From Caldithrix sp964598255 (lineage in GTDB: Bacteria > Calditrichota > Calditrichia > Calditrichales > Calditrichaceae), in NCBI GenBank assembly GCA_964598255.1, contig CAZRBA010000050.1, positions 1 through 54,961 on the forward strand: a DNA stretch of 54,961 nt, in the 5' to 3' direction. Shown piece after piece: positions 35,874-43,652 of the stretch; position 1 is the first letter of the stretch; every line of letters begins with the position of its first letter. The notes beneath the pieces were generated by a model. The model was not told where the DNA came from, made no database searches, and saw only the letters and a list, made by a program, of their open reading frames with translations. The position numbers were made by a program, and so were the translations under genes.

Positions 35874-36053
35874 TTATTCGCTTAAATTTTGAATGCCTTC
35901 CGGAAACCGTAGTTCCATAGTCATACGATAGGGAGAAATATTTAAACGATAGTGTTCGTTTGCACGTGCGATAATTTCACCGTCTTGTAAGTTGAGTTTT
36001 TTTAGTTCTTCCTGTATGTTTTTTATTAGAATTTCCAATTCATCGTGTTTCAT
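35874..36053 (-). CDS. Small 59-residue protein of unknown function
   Basis: An open frame of 59 codons plus TAA, starting at the ATG whose complement is at 36051-36053. AAAGGAGGGAAAG stands immediately ahead, an excellent ribosome binding site, and a rho-independent terminator follows the stop, so this is a complete transcription unit. The product begins MKHDELEILIKNIQEELKKL, a likely amphipathic helix, and continues DGEIIARANEHYRLNISPYR to a short beta-like C-terminus. It is soluble and acidic at both ends, with no signal or membrane segment. I do not recognise the family. It is divergent from the DUF89 gene. Confidence 0.75.
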   Translation of the reverse strand: MKHDELEILIKNIQEELKKLNLQDGEIIARANEHYRLNISPYRMTMELRFPEGIQNLSE

Positions 36054-36260
36054 CTTTCCCTCCTTTCATCCTCCTCAAATTCCACTGAATTTGATGTGAA
36101 TACTTTCGTAAAGATACACGCCTTGAATAATGAAAAGTTCCGTCGAAAATCGATTATTACCAAATAAAATGACATTTGGCCGGTAGTAAATTTTCTTTTT
36201 TCTTGGAGAATTAATCGCTATATTTGCGGCTTGAATTAAACGGAAAAAGTAGGTACGAAT

Positions 36261-37148
36261 ATGAAAACACACTTTGAATGTATTCCCTGTATTTTAAGGC
36301 AAACTATTGAAACGGCTCGCCTGGCTACGGCAAATGTAAAATTGCAAAAAGAAGCCATCAACCGAATTTTACTGTATCTGACACAAATCGATTACAATGT
36401 ACCGCCGCCCGCATTGGGACGCGACGTGTACGGTATTATTCATCGTGTTACCGGCAATGATGATCCGTATAAGGAGCTTAAGCAAAAATACAATGCACTG
36501 GGATTGGCCCATTACGACGAACTGCTGCGCATCGTTTTTAAAAGCTCAGATCCGGTAATGACGGCCGCCAAATTGGCTGTGGTTGGCAATATTATCGATT
36601 TTGGGGCTCAAAGTCAGGAGCAGGTTAATATTAAAGAGTCCATTCGAAATATTTCGCAAATGGATTTTGCGATTAACGATTTTAATCGTTTTATTCGAGA
36701 TCTGAAACAAGCCCGCTCTGTGCTTTATATTGCCGATAATGCCGGTGAAATTGTTTTTGACCGCTTGTTTATCGAAATATTACAACGCTATTATCCCGAG
36801 CTTGGTTTGGAGTTTAATGTTGCCGTGCGCGGTGCCCCCATAATTAATGATGCGACTATTGAAGATACGCAGATGGTCGGTTTGGATAAAATCGCTACGA
36901 TAATCGAAAACGGCGACAATGCACCGGCAACATTGTTGGATCGCGTCTCTTCAAAAATGAAACGCGCCTTCGAAAGTGCGGATATTATTATTGCCAAAGG
37001 GATGGGAAACTACGAAACATTGGATGATCGACCGGAACTTATTTACTATTTGTTAAAAGTAAAATGCAATTTGGTCGGTCGGAGCATCGGAGCGAATATT
37101 GGCAGTTTGGTCTTTAAACGCAATGAACGCGCCAAAAAAAACGCATAA
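36261..37148 (+). CDS. DUF89 (ARMT1-like) damage-control phosphatase family protein
   Basis: A 295-residue member of the DUF89 family, metal-dependent phosphatases proposed to remove damaged phosphometabolites. The N-terminus ECIPCILRQTIETARLAT carries the CxxC typical of the prokaryotic subgroup. The metal-site motif is LYIADNAGEIVFDRLFIE (about residues 155-172), followed by VRGAPIINDATIEDT and IIAKGMGNYETL. Substrate cannot be told. The family call is strong; the biochemical role is inferred from other members. It is divergent from the small gene at 35874, and the ribosome binding site is weak. Confidence 0.88.
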   Translation: MKTHFECIPCILRQTIETARLATANVKLQKEAINRILLYLTQIDYNVPPPALGRDVYGIIHRVTGNDDPYKELKQKYNALGLAHYDELLRIVFKSSDPVMTAAKLAVVGNIIDFGAQSQEQVNIKESIRNISQMDFAINDFNRFIRDLKQARSVLYIADNAGEIVFDRLFIEILQRYYPELGLEFNVAVRGAPIINDATIEDTQMVGLDKIATIIENGDNAPATLLDRVSSKMKRAFESADIIIAKGMGNYETLDDRPELIYYLLKVKCNLVGRSIGANIGSLVFKRNERAKKNA

Positions 37149-37232
37149 AATAATAAGAGCATCGAATGCAGCGGATTTGTGCCGATTTATCGGCGTAAAA
37201 AGTAAAAAAACGGCTATCGCATTCACTGCTGA

Positions 37233-37254
37233 TTAATGGGATTTATCCCATTAA
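37233..37254. repeat. Inverted repeat between convergent genes
   Basis: TTAATGGGA at 37233-37241 is perfectly complementary to TCCCATTAA at 37246-37254, with a 4-base loop. It sits between the stops of the converging DUF89 and lipoprotein genes. No T-run follows on either strand, so it is at best a weak terminator or an RNA-stabilising hairpin. Confidence 0.55.
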
Positions 37255-37362
37255 CACGTATTCGCCTTTTTTAGCACGTTTAAAAAATTAACAAACCATT
37301 TGCGCCCGATCAAAATGATTAGCAAACCTAAGTTGCCGAAAAATATCCGATTAAATTTTAAA

Positions 37363-37857
37363 TTAATCGGGACATCCTTCGCGAATCCATTCCAGAATTC
37401 CGTTTAATTGATTTTGATTTAAAGGCTCACGCGGGATAGGAGGCATCATGTCTTTTTGTTGCCGCGGATAGCCTTCGGATAAAATCAGATAAAGAGGCGC
37501 AAGTTCCGGATGCTTACGATGCACATTTAAATCGATCAGTTTTTCACCTGTGGAACTTAACCTGAAATCCAACAACAATGCCTTTGTCGTTAAAATGGCA
37601 TAAGTAAGCTGGTTGTCACCGGAAGGTTGATCCGCAGGCGAATGGCATCCGGATTCCAACCCGCAGCGAATCTGAAACAGCGGTTCTACGTTTTTATAAA
37701 AGCTTACGCCTTTTTCTGGAAAGACAAATTTATCGTTATCATTTCCCGTCGAATTTTTGCTGCATTGCAGTAAAAAGACAAAAATAAGTAAAAGAAAGCC
37801 AAATCCCATAAAAAAATTAAAAAAATAACGCAAGCGTGACGATAGATAGAATATCAT
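37363..37857 (-). CDS. Cytochrome c-like exported protein with C-x5-CH motif
   Basis: A 164-residue protein with a long hydrophobic N-terminus (residues 12-31) ending LLQCSKN, a poor lipobox because Gln sits at -1, so lipidation is uncertain. The mature part has VSFYKNVEPLFQIRCGLESGCHSP: the phrase around the first Cys matches cytochrome-like domains of FCB bacteria (V-x-P-hydrophobic-x-x-x-C). The spacing is C-x5-C-H rather than the canonical CxxCH. KDMMPPIPREPLNQNQLNGILEWIREG near the C-terminus is also typical of these domains. Heme attachment is plausible but unproven. CAGGA lies ahead of the ATG. Confidence 0.7.
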   Translation of the reverse strand: MIFYLSSRLRYFFNFFMGFGFLLLIFVFLLQCSKNSTGNDNDKFVFPEKGVSFYKNVEPLFQIRCGLESGCHSPADQPSGDNQLTYAILTTKALLLDFRLSSTGEKLIDLNVHRKHPELAPLYLILSEGYPRQQKDMMPPIPREPLNQNQLNGILEWIREGCPD

Positions 37858-38131
37858 AAAATTCCTGTGCGATTTGTGATACGAACTTGTAATAAAACGT
37901 TTATTTTGATAATTTGGTTTCGAACACTTTTTGCGAACTACAATCCCGGCAAAAACCGTTGCACAAAAGCAAATTCAAATTTCGGATTTCAATTTTAACG
38001 GGTCGTTTCGGAGCTAATTATCCCCTTGTTTGTCCGGGTTGTAGCGAAAAACACATCCGAAAAAACGATAAGGAACGGTGCGCTCGAATTATACCGAACA
38101 GAACTTAATACTTAATGAAACCTGAAGCAAG

Positions 38132-39670
38132 ATGGAAGCAAAAGAAACAAAAAAGATTTTAATCATTGAAGACCACAAAGATATGCTCTTGATCCTCAAC
38201 CGGTTTTTGGAAGAAGAAGGCTTTCGGGTAACCGGAACCGAAACGGCCGAAATGGGTTTGGATTCATTCCGGATGGAAAAACCCGATCTTATTTTGTTGG
38301 ATCTTATGTTGCCGGGCATGTCGGGGTTGGAAGCACTGCAAATTTTTCGCGCGGAAACCGACAGCACCACCTATATCCCCATTTTGATAATCACGGCAAA
38401 AAGCGAAATCGAAGACATTGTAAACGGCCTTGGACTGGGTGCGGACGATTATCTGGTAAAGCCGTTTAATCTGGAAGAATTAAAGGCGCGCATCAATACG
38501 GCCCTGCGTATTAAAAATTTAAATGACGCCCTGTTGCAAAAGAAAATGGAACTCGAAAAAGCCAATGAACAAATTAGCCAGTTAAATCAACGTCTGCTGG
38601 AAAAAAATCAGGAATTGCGCCGCAATGTGTTTAATTTGCATTCTCTTTTTGAAATTTCCATTGAATTAAACTCGATTCTGGAATTGGACCGTTTGATCAA
38701 TTCCATATTATTAACACTGGTAGGACAGTTTTCCAGCAAAAACGCCCTGTTTATGATGGTGCTTAAACCCAATGCCGAATATCTGGAAGTGATGAATTCC
38801 AAAGGATTACACAAAAAAGAGTACGAGCATTTTATTATTCCCAAAAACGATCCGATTATCGAAGCCTTAAGAAAAAATCCGGTACCAACCAGTATCGAAT
38901 CCATCGACCTGCAGTTGAAAGAAAGATCGCCAGCTTTACAAGAATTGAAAAAATTGGGCATGGAAATCATAACACCTATTTTTGTGCAAAAATCCATTCA
39001 AGCCTTGGTTGCCATTGGCTCTCGTGTTTCAGGACGTCCGTTCGATCGGGTTGAATGGGAACATTTTCGCATTTTAAGTAATATTATTTCTATCGCCGTG
39101 TCCAATGCATCGCTCTACAATGAAGTAAAGCAACTCTCGTATACCGACGGCATGACCGGTTTGCACAACTTTCGTTATTTCTCTTTGCGTTTAAAAGAAG
39201 AAGTAAGCCGTCACAAGCGCTTGAAAAGTCCGATTTCTTTGTTGATTTTGGATGTCGATAATTTTAAAAACTATAACGATACGTTGGGACATCCGGCCGG
39301 AGACGAAGTTTTGCGTAAAATCGCCGCGGTTTTAAAACAAACCGCACGTGAAAACGATATCGTAGCCCGTTACGGCGGTGAAGAATTTGCCGTTATTTTA
39401 CCTGGTACAGGTAAAAAAGGTGCTGCCACCGTGGCGGAACGTATTCGGGAAAATATCGAACGAACGCCTTTTGAGCACGAAGAAATTCAACCACAGGGCA
39501 AAGTTACGGTAAGTGTCGGAGCCGCTTCCATGCCACCCGACGCCAAAACGGCCGAAGAACTAACCAAAAAAGCGGATGCGGCTTTGTATTACGCAAAACG
39601 GCATGGACGGAATCAGGTGAAATTGTTCGACAATAAAGTACCCATGGACGATTTGCCCTGTGAATCGTAA
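38132..39670 (+). CDS. REC-GAF-GGDEF diguanylate cyclase
   Basis: A 512-residue signalling protein predicted to make cyclic di-GMP. The receiver domain (residues 7-125) has Asp57 in LILLDLMLPGMSG and Lys110 in DDYLVKPFN. A coiled coil (about 133-165) leads to a GAF domain (about 168-335). The GGDEF domain (about 340-500) has the active-site GGEEF at 415-419 and an inhibitory I-site RxxD at 406-409, exactly five residues upstream. LSYTDGMTGLHNFRYF and the LDVDNFKNYNDTLGHPAGD stretch complete the fold. Feedback inhibition by c-di-GMP is therefore expected. The ribosome binding site is weak. No kinase is adjacent. Confidence 0.94.
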   Translation: MEAKETKKILIIEDHKDMLLILNRFLEEEGFRVTGTETAEMGLDSFRMEKPDLILLDLMLPGMSGLEALQIFRAETDSTTYIPILIITAKSEIEDIVNGLGLGADDYLVKPFNLEELKARINTALRIKNLNDALLQKKMELEKANEQISQLNQRLLEKNQELRRNVFNLHSLFEISIELNSILELDRLINSILLTLVGQFSSKNALFMMVLKPNAEYLEVMNSKGLHKKEYEHFIIPKNDPIIEALRKNPVPTSIESIDLQLKERSPALQELKKLGMEIITPIFVQKSIQALVAIGSRVSGRPFDRVEWEHFRILSNIISIAVSNASLYNEVKQLSYTDGMTGLHNFRYFSLRLKEEVSRHKRLKSPISLLILDVDNFKNYNDTLGHPAGDEVLRKIAAVLKQTARENDIVARYGGEEFAVILPGTGKKGAATVAERIRENIERTPFEHEEIQPQGKVTVSVGAASMPPDAKTAEELTKKADAALYYAKRHGRNQVKLFDNKVPMDDLPCES

Positions 39671-39737
39671 CACAGCACAAATTTTAAAATCCGAATCACT
39701 AAAATCATTTAAGCAAGCCATTTATTGAGATTTGACC

Positions 39738-40490
39738 ATGCCCGAATTAATTAAAACACCTGCTCTTGTTCTGGAATCCATTCGTTGGCATGAATCAAGC
39801 AAAATCGTCACACTTTTTACGCGTCGGGAAGGAATGCTCAAGGCGATTGCCCGTGGCGCATTGCGCAGTAAAAGCGCCTTTAGCGGAAGACTGGAAACAT
39901 TGAATGTTATCCAATGCATTATTTCTCAAAAAGAAAGCAGAGAATTGCAAATTTTAACGCAGGCCGAACTTATCGATCCCCAAACCATGCTAAAATCCGA
40001 TCTTCATCGTTTGCCGTATGCATTGTCGGTAGTCGAACTTCTTAAAAAAGTATTCGAAAAAGGCCAAAAAGATAAAATATTCTTCGATTTTTTACTGCAA
40101 ATTTTTCAGGCCCTTCATAAAAGCAAACAACCCGAAATTGTGTTCTGGTATTTCCTTTTAAAACTTGTCTCTTTTTTAGGATTCAAACCAGATTTTCATC
40201 GTTGCTTCTCCTGCGGTCAAAGTGCGTTCCTGCAGGGAGGTTGGTTTGTTTTTAAAGAAGGCGCTTTGCTTTGTTCCCAATGCGGAAGCAGTGTAAGTTT
40301 GTCGCCTTTTTTAGACGATAAAACCATTTATTTTTTGCGCCGCCTGCAAAAATACAATCATCGTAAAATACATGAGTTTCCCTGGCCTGTGCCCAAAAAT
40401 ACGGATTTAACATCCTTAATTCTGCGTTATTTGTCCTTTCATTTGGGACACGGTATTGTATTGGAATCGTTAAAATTATTGCCCGCGTAA
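39738..40490 (+). CDS. recO: DNA repair protein RecO
   Basis: A 250-residue protein that, with RecR, loads RecA at gapped DNA. The N-terminal OB fold shows TPALVLESIRWHESSKIVTLFTRREGMLKAIARGALR. The central helical domain (ELIDPQTMLKSDLHRLPYALSVVELL) is followed by a zinc-binding part with paired cysteines CFSC and CSQC. The ATG at 39738 gives MPELIKTPALVLE; a TTG two codons earlier is less likely. It lies 67 bases after the diguanylate cyclase. Confidence 0.93.
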   Translation: MPELIKTPALVLESIRWHESSKIVTLFTRREGMLKAIARGALRSKSAFSGRLETLNVIQCIISQKESRELQILTQAELIDPQTMLKSDLHRLPYALSVVELLKKVFEKGQKDKIFFDFLLQIFQALHKSKQPEIVFWYFLLKLVSFLGFKPDFHRCFSCGQSAFLQGGWFVFKEGALLCSQCGSSVSLSPFLDDKTIYFLRRLQKYNHRKIHEFPWPVPKNTDLTSLILRYLSFHLGHGIVLESLKLLPA

Positions 40491-40672
40491 TACGCCTTTA
40501 TTACAACAAAAAAAAACGTACTGAATTCGGGTACATGTTTCCTTTAACTTTCCTATTTTGCTCCGGACGGGAAAAAAGATCTTTTTAGGTAAGCAAGCGT
40601 AATTTATGCTCAACATACAAACAGGTCATATTTAAATACGCATTAGGCTCAAGCGAAAAGGGCAAGACAAAT

Positions 40673-41044
40673 TTAAGAAGATGAACCGTCATTAAGAAGT
40701 TCCTCAATCGTTTCGGCCAAAAGAATAGGGTCAAACGGTTTTTCGACAATGCGGGTATTTTTAATGTTTAAAAGCATATCCTCGTATTTGGAAGCACCCA
40801 AGCCGCTCATAAAAATTACCGGTAATTGCGGATGCAGTTCTCGCGAGTATTCCATCAGCTCAAATCCATTTACGCCCAACATTTGGATATCCAATAACAA
40901 ACAATCGAACCTTTCTTTGCGAATGACCTCTTTGGCCTTGTAAGGATTTTGTACGGTTATTACTTCATATTGTTTAAGCGTTAAAAAATTGTCCAGCGAA
41001 AGCAAAAAGTAGGGGTCGTCATCTATTGCTAAAATTCTGGCCAT
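40673..41044 (-). CDS. Single-domain response regulator
   Basis: A 123-residue receiver with no output domain. The acidic pocket Asp8-Asp9-Asp10 (AIDDDPYF), phospho-acceptor Asp52 (CLLLDIQMLGVNGFEL), Ser80 (VIFMSGLG) and Lys102 (VEKPFDP) are all present, so it should be phosphorylated. Stand-alone receivers usually act as phosphorelay shuttles or bind a partner directly. It is divergent from the sigma-54 activator gene across about 400 bases, and its partner kinase is not in the window. Confidence 0.9.
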   Translation of the reverse strand: MARILAIDDDPYFLLSLDNFLTLKQYEVITVQNPYKAKEVIRKERFDCLLLDIQMLGVNGFELMEYSRELHPQLPVIFMSGLGASKYEDMLLNIKNTRIVEKPFDPILLAETIEELLNDGSSS

Positions 41045-41448
41045 GTTTGCCTCGTGCCTTTTTCAAATAAGTTTGTCAAACTATTTTTCTTTGATTTTTT
41101 TCACGGGAACAATTATGCATTTATCGAACAAATATCCGCCGATATTTCGAGCAAGTATATGTTTTTAAAAAATGGTATTTCCGAATTAGTACGTAAACAA
41201 AAATACGGAAAAATTAACGGCTCTTCCGTGATTTTGATTTCATTTTCCATGTAATGTTAATAGTTTCGGCTCTGTAATTACGTAATGCAAGCATGTAATG
41301 ACATAAATATAATATCAAAAATATGAAAAAACATATTTAATTTTACATGAACAATCAACCTTCTGCTACTTGCACTTTAAAATTTGTTTCGATAAGTTAT
41401 GTGAAACAAAATATTCCGGATTGTTCCAAAAAACATGAAACATACAAC
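41045..41448. promoter_or_regulatory. Divergent regulatory region of the receiver and the sigma-54 activator
   Basis: This AT-rich 404-base region (counting to the preferred activator start) holds a perfect TATAAT at 41308-41313 with a poor -35 partner. It also has a short palindrome, AAATATG/CATATTT, near 41319-41337, and an inverted repeat TTTGTTTC-N12-GAAACAAA at 41383-41410. TGAAACA copies lie at 41402-41408 and 41436-41442. The frame at 41054-41254 has no ribosome binding site and is not called. Confidence 0.5.
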
Positions 41449-42810
41449 ATGAAAATCGGAAGCAAGCAACTCAACGAAGTTATTCTCGATTCATTAGGCG
41501 AAGGGCTGTTTACGGTCGATCAGGAATTCCGTATTCGTACTTTTAACCGTGCGGCGGAAAAAATTTTGGGCGTTAACCGGAAAGATGTTATTGGTGATTT
41601 TTGTAAAAATGTTTTTCGCACCAGCCGTTGTCTGGAAGAATGCCCCATTCGCAAAGTACTGGAAACCGGACAAAATATGTTCGATCTGGAAGGAGAAGTG
41701 GCCCATCGATCCGGAAGAAGAATACCCGTTAAACTAAACGCAGCCGTATTAAAAGATGAAAACGGAGAACCCATCGGAGGAGTGGTTTCGTTCCGCGATA
41801 TGTCGCATCTGGAACAAATTCAGCGTAACCTATTAACCCGCTCCAATTTCTATGGCATTATCGGGCAGCATAAGTTGATGAGGGAAATTTACAATTTAAT
41901 CGAAGAAGTATCCGAATCGGATTCCAGTGTGCTTATTCAGGGTGAATCGGGTACGGGTAAGGAGATGATTGCCAATGCCATTCAAAAAACAAGCAGGCGC
42001 AAAGACAAACCGTTTATTAAAATAAATTGCTCGGTTTTTCCGGCCGATTTATTAGCCAGTGAACTTTTCGGACATGTGAAAGGCGCGTTTACCGATGCCG
42101 TTAAAGATCGCATAGGGCGTTTTGAACTGGCCGATGGCGGTACGATTTTTTTGGACGAAATCGCCGAAATGCCCTTGCAAATGCAGGTGCAATTGTTGCG
42201 TGTTTTGCAAGAAGGAACCTTTGAAAGAGTGGGCGAATCCATCACGCGTAAAGTGGATGTACGCATTATTGCCGCGACCAATAAGGATTTGCGTACCGAA
42301 ATGCTGGCCGGGCGCTTTAGAGAAGATTTGTTTTATCGCTTAAATGTGATTCCCATTCATGTGCCTCCGTTGCGTCAGCGAAAGTCGGATATTCCGCATT
42401 TGGTTCAGTATTTTATTCGAAAATTTTCACTGCTTACCGGTAAACAAATTAAAGAAATCGATGATGAAGCCATGGATTTGCTTATTGCCCACAATTGGCC
42501 CGGCAATGTCCGTGAACTGGAAAATACAATTGAATACGCCTTTGCCCGTACAAAAGGTGAAATTATTCATGCTTCCAAGCTGCCGCCAAACGTGCGGTTA
42601 AGTCCGAAATGCGAATGCGACGAAAACGACGATGCCCCCGAAAAGGCTTCTTTGCAGGAGCGTACCGCCAATCCCGAACGTAAACGCATTCAGAGTACGC
42701 TGGAAAAAGTGCATTGGAACCGTTCCAAAGCGGCACAACTATTGGGTATTGGGCGAACGACCCTATGGCGCAAGATGAAACAATACGGGTTACTACATGT
42801 GGAAGGGTGA
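41449..42810 (+). CDS. PAS-domain sigma-54-dependent transcriptional activator
   Basis: A 453-residue enhancer-binding protein. An N-terminal PAS domain (about 8-118) carries three cysteines, Cys52, Cys61 and Cys65 (FCKNVFRTSRCLEECPIRK). The AAA+ domain (about 137-365) has Walker A GESGTGKE at 165-172, a GAFTDA loop at 212-217 in place of the usual GAFTGA, Walker B GGTIFLDEI at 230-238 and NWPGNVREL. A Fis-type helix-turn-helix (about 425-447, NRSKAAQLLGIGRTTLWRKMK) ends it. The start is uncertain: the ATG at 41347 adds 34 residues that do not look protein-like and overlap an inverted repeat, and neither start has a clear ribosome binding site. It should open sigma-54 promoters; a candidate target is the gene at 43030. 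Confidence 0.92.
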   Translation: MKIGSKQLNEVILDSLGEGLFTVDQEFRIRTFNRAAEKILGVNRKDVIGDFCKNVFRTSRCLEECPIRKVLETGQNMFDLEGEVAHRSGRRIPVKLNAAVLKDENGEPIGGVVSFRDMSHLEQIQRNLLTRSNFYGIIGQHKLMREIYNLIEEVSESDSSVLIQGESGTGKEMIANAIQKTSRRKDKPFIKINCSVFPADLLASELFGHVKGAFTDAVKDRIGRFELADGGTIFLDEIAEMPLQMQVQLLRVLQEGTFERVGESITRKVDVRIIAATNKDLRTEMLAGRFREDLFYRLNVIPIHVPPLRQRKSDIPHLVQYFIRKFSLLTGKQIKEIDDEAMDLLIAHNWPGNVRELENTIEYAFARTKGEIIHASKLPPNVRLSPKCECDENDDAPEKASLQERTANPERKRIQSTLEKVHWNRSKAAQLLGIGRTTLWRKMKQYGLLHVEG

Positions 42811-42875
42811 ATCCCATAAGAAAAATAAAATACTAAACGCAACGAAAATCGAATAGAGAACAATAGCGAGAAAAG

Positions 42876-42935
42876 TGTTTCATGTTTAAACCAACTGTTT
42901 CAACTATGGATTATTTTGTTTCAAGAAAACAAAAT
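42876..42935 (+). promoter_or_regulatory. Phased TGTTTCA repeats, candidate activator binding sites
   Basis: Three direct TGTTTCA copies start at 42876, 42896 and 42917, that is, 20 and 21 bases apart, about two helical turns. The last is embedded in an inverted repeat, ATTTTGTTT at 42913-42921 with AAACAAAAT at 42927-42935. They lie 68-115 bases ahead of the -24 element, a normal distance for enhancer sites. The same heptamer in inverted form occurs ahead of the activator gene. Confidence 0.6.
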
Positions 42936-42988
42936 TTCAGTGAATTTTATTCTACTTATTTTTTAATGATTTAAAACCGGTTTTTCAT

Positions 42989-43005
42989 TTGGCACGGATT
43001 TTGAC
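42989..43005 (+). promoter_or_regulatory. Candidate sigma-54 (-24/-12) promoter
   Basis: TTGGCACG at 42989-42996, four bases, then TTGA at 43001-43004. The -24 part matches the consensus fully; the -12 part has GA where GC is usual, with the correct ten-base gap between the GG and GA dinucleotides. The implied start near 43015 leaves a very short leader before the ribosome binding site at 43019-43024. Confidence 0.6.
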
Positions 43006-43029
43006 TTGCTAAGGCAAAGAGGTGTGCTT

Positions 43030-43473
43030 ATGTCCGAAATGTTAGCAAATAGTTATTTTATCAGCAGAAATTTTGCCAAAGCGTTACCCTTGTTCGAGAA
43101 AGAACTTCAATCGGGTAAAGATTCGGAAAAAATCAAAAAAAAGCTGATCATCTGTTATTTGGCTTTGGGCAGGGTAGAAGAAGCCTTTCATCTGTTTTAT
43201 GAATTGGTCAGCAGAGATCCGGATACGATTATTAACACCGATCCCTATTGGGACGATTGTCCGTGTCCGGAAATGGTACGTACTTTTGAGGGAAACCGAG
43301 ATGTGGACATGGAATCGGCCCGTATTTCTTTAACTTTGGGTATGCTCTACCTTTTTTGCGACCTTAACCGATCCATCCGCTATTTTGAAAAAGCAGCAAT
43401 GTCAGACCCCAAAAATCTAAAACTCAGGTCCTTATTGCAAAAATTGAAAAGCAGGTCAACTAACGTCAAATAA
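43030..43473 (+). CDS. TPR-like protein with CPC motif, predicted sigma-54 target
   Basis: A 147-residue protein starting at the ATG at 43030, with GAGGTG five bases ahead. The first 70 residues form two TPR-like helix pairs (NFAKALPLFEKELQSGKDSEKI, LIICYLALGRVEEAFHLFYELV). A distinctive DPYWDDCPCPEM segment with a CPC motif at 77-79 follows. The C-terminus is another TPR pair (SLTLGMLYLFCDLNRSIRYFEKAA). No signal peptide. I do not know the family. Placement directly after a sigma-54 activator and behind a -24/-12 element suggests it is that activator's target. A strong terminator follows. Confidence 0.8.
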   Translation: MSEMLANSYFISRNFAKALPLFEKELQSGKDSEKIKKKLIICYLALGRVEEAFHLFYELVSRDPDTIINTDPYWDDCPCPEMVRTFEGNRDVDMESARISLTLGMLYLFCDLNRSIRYFEKAAMSDPKNLKLRSLLQKLKSRSTNVK

Positions 43474-43478
43474 CCATT

Positions 43479-43510
43479 CCTTCCCATCAAAGTTGATGGG
43501 AAGGTTTTGT
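43479..43510 (+). terminator. Strong rho-independent terminator after the TPR gene
   Basis: CCTTCCCATCAA at 43479-43490 is exactly complementary to TTGATGGGAAGG at 43493-43504, with only two bases between (functionally a four-base loop), followed by TTTTG. Confidence 0.9.
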
Positions 43511-43652
43511 TTTTGTTCGGGAAATTCGCTAAACTCAGTGACATTCGACAAAAAATCAAATTATTTGCGGTGCCCGAGATAAAAAGTATTAACATAATAC
43601 AAAAATTTGCGTAAATTGTGGCAGTCCGATTAAGTGATAACGGAGAAGATGG

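Noticed and set aside
36219..36226. TATATTTG, a match to the Bacteroidota -7 element TAnnTTTG, ahead of the DUF89 gene
   Set aside because: No TTTG-type -33 element at the right distance, and the organism is probably not a Bacteroidota member.
41054..41254. 66-codon frame between the receiver and the activator
   Set aside because: Starts at GTG without a ribosome binding site, inside an obvious promoter region.
41347..41448. N-terminal extension of the sigma-54 activator
   Set aside because: Does not resemble protein, precedes the normal PAS start and overlaps an inverted repeat; kept only as an alternative start.
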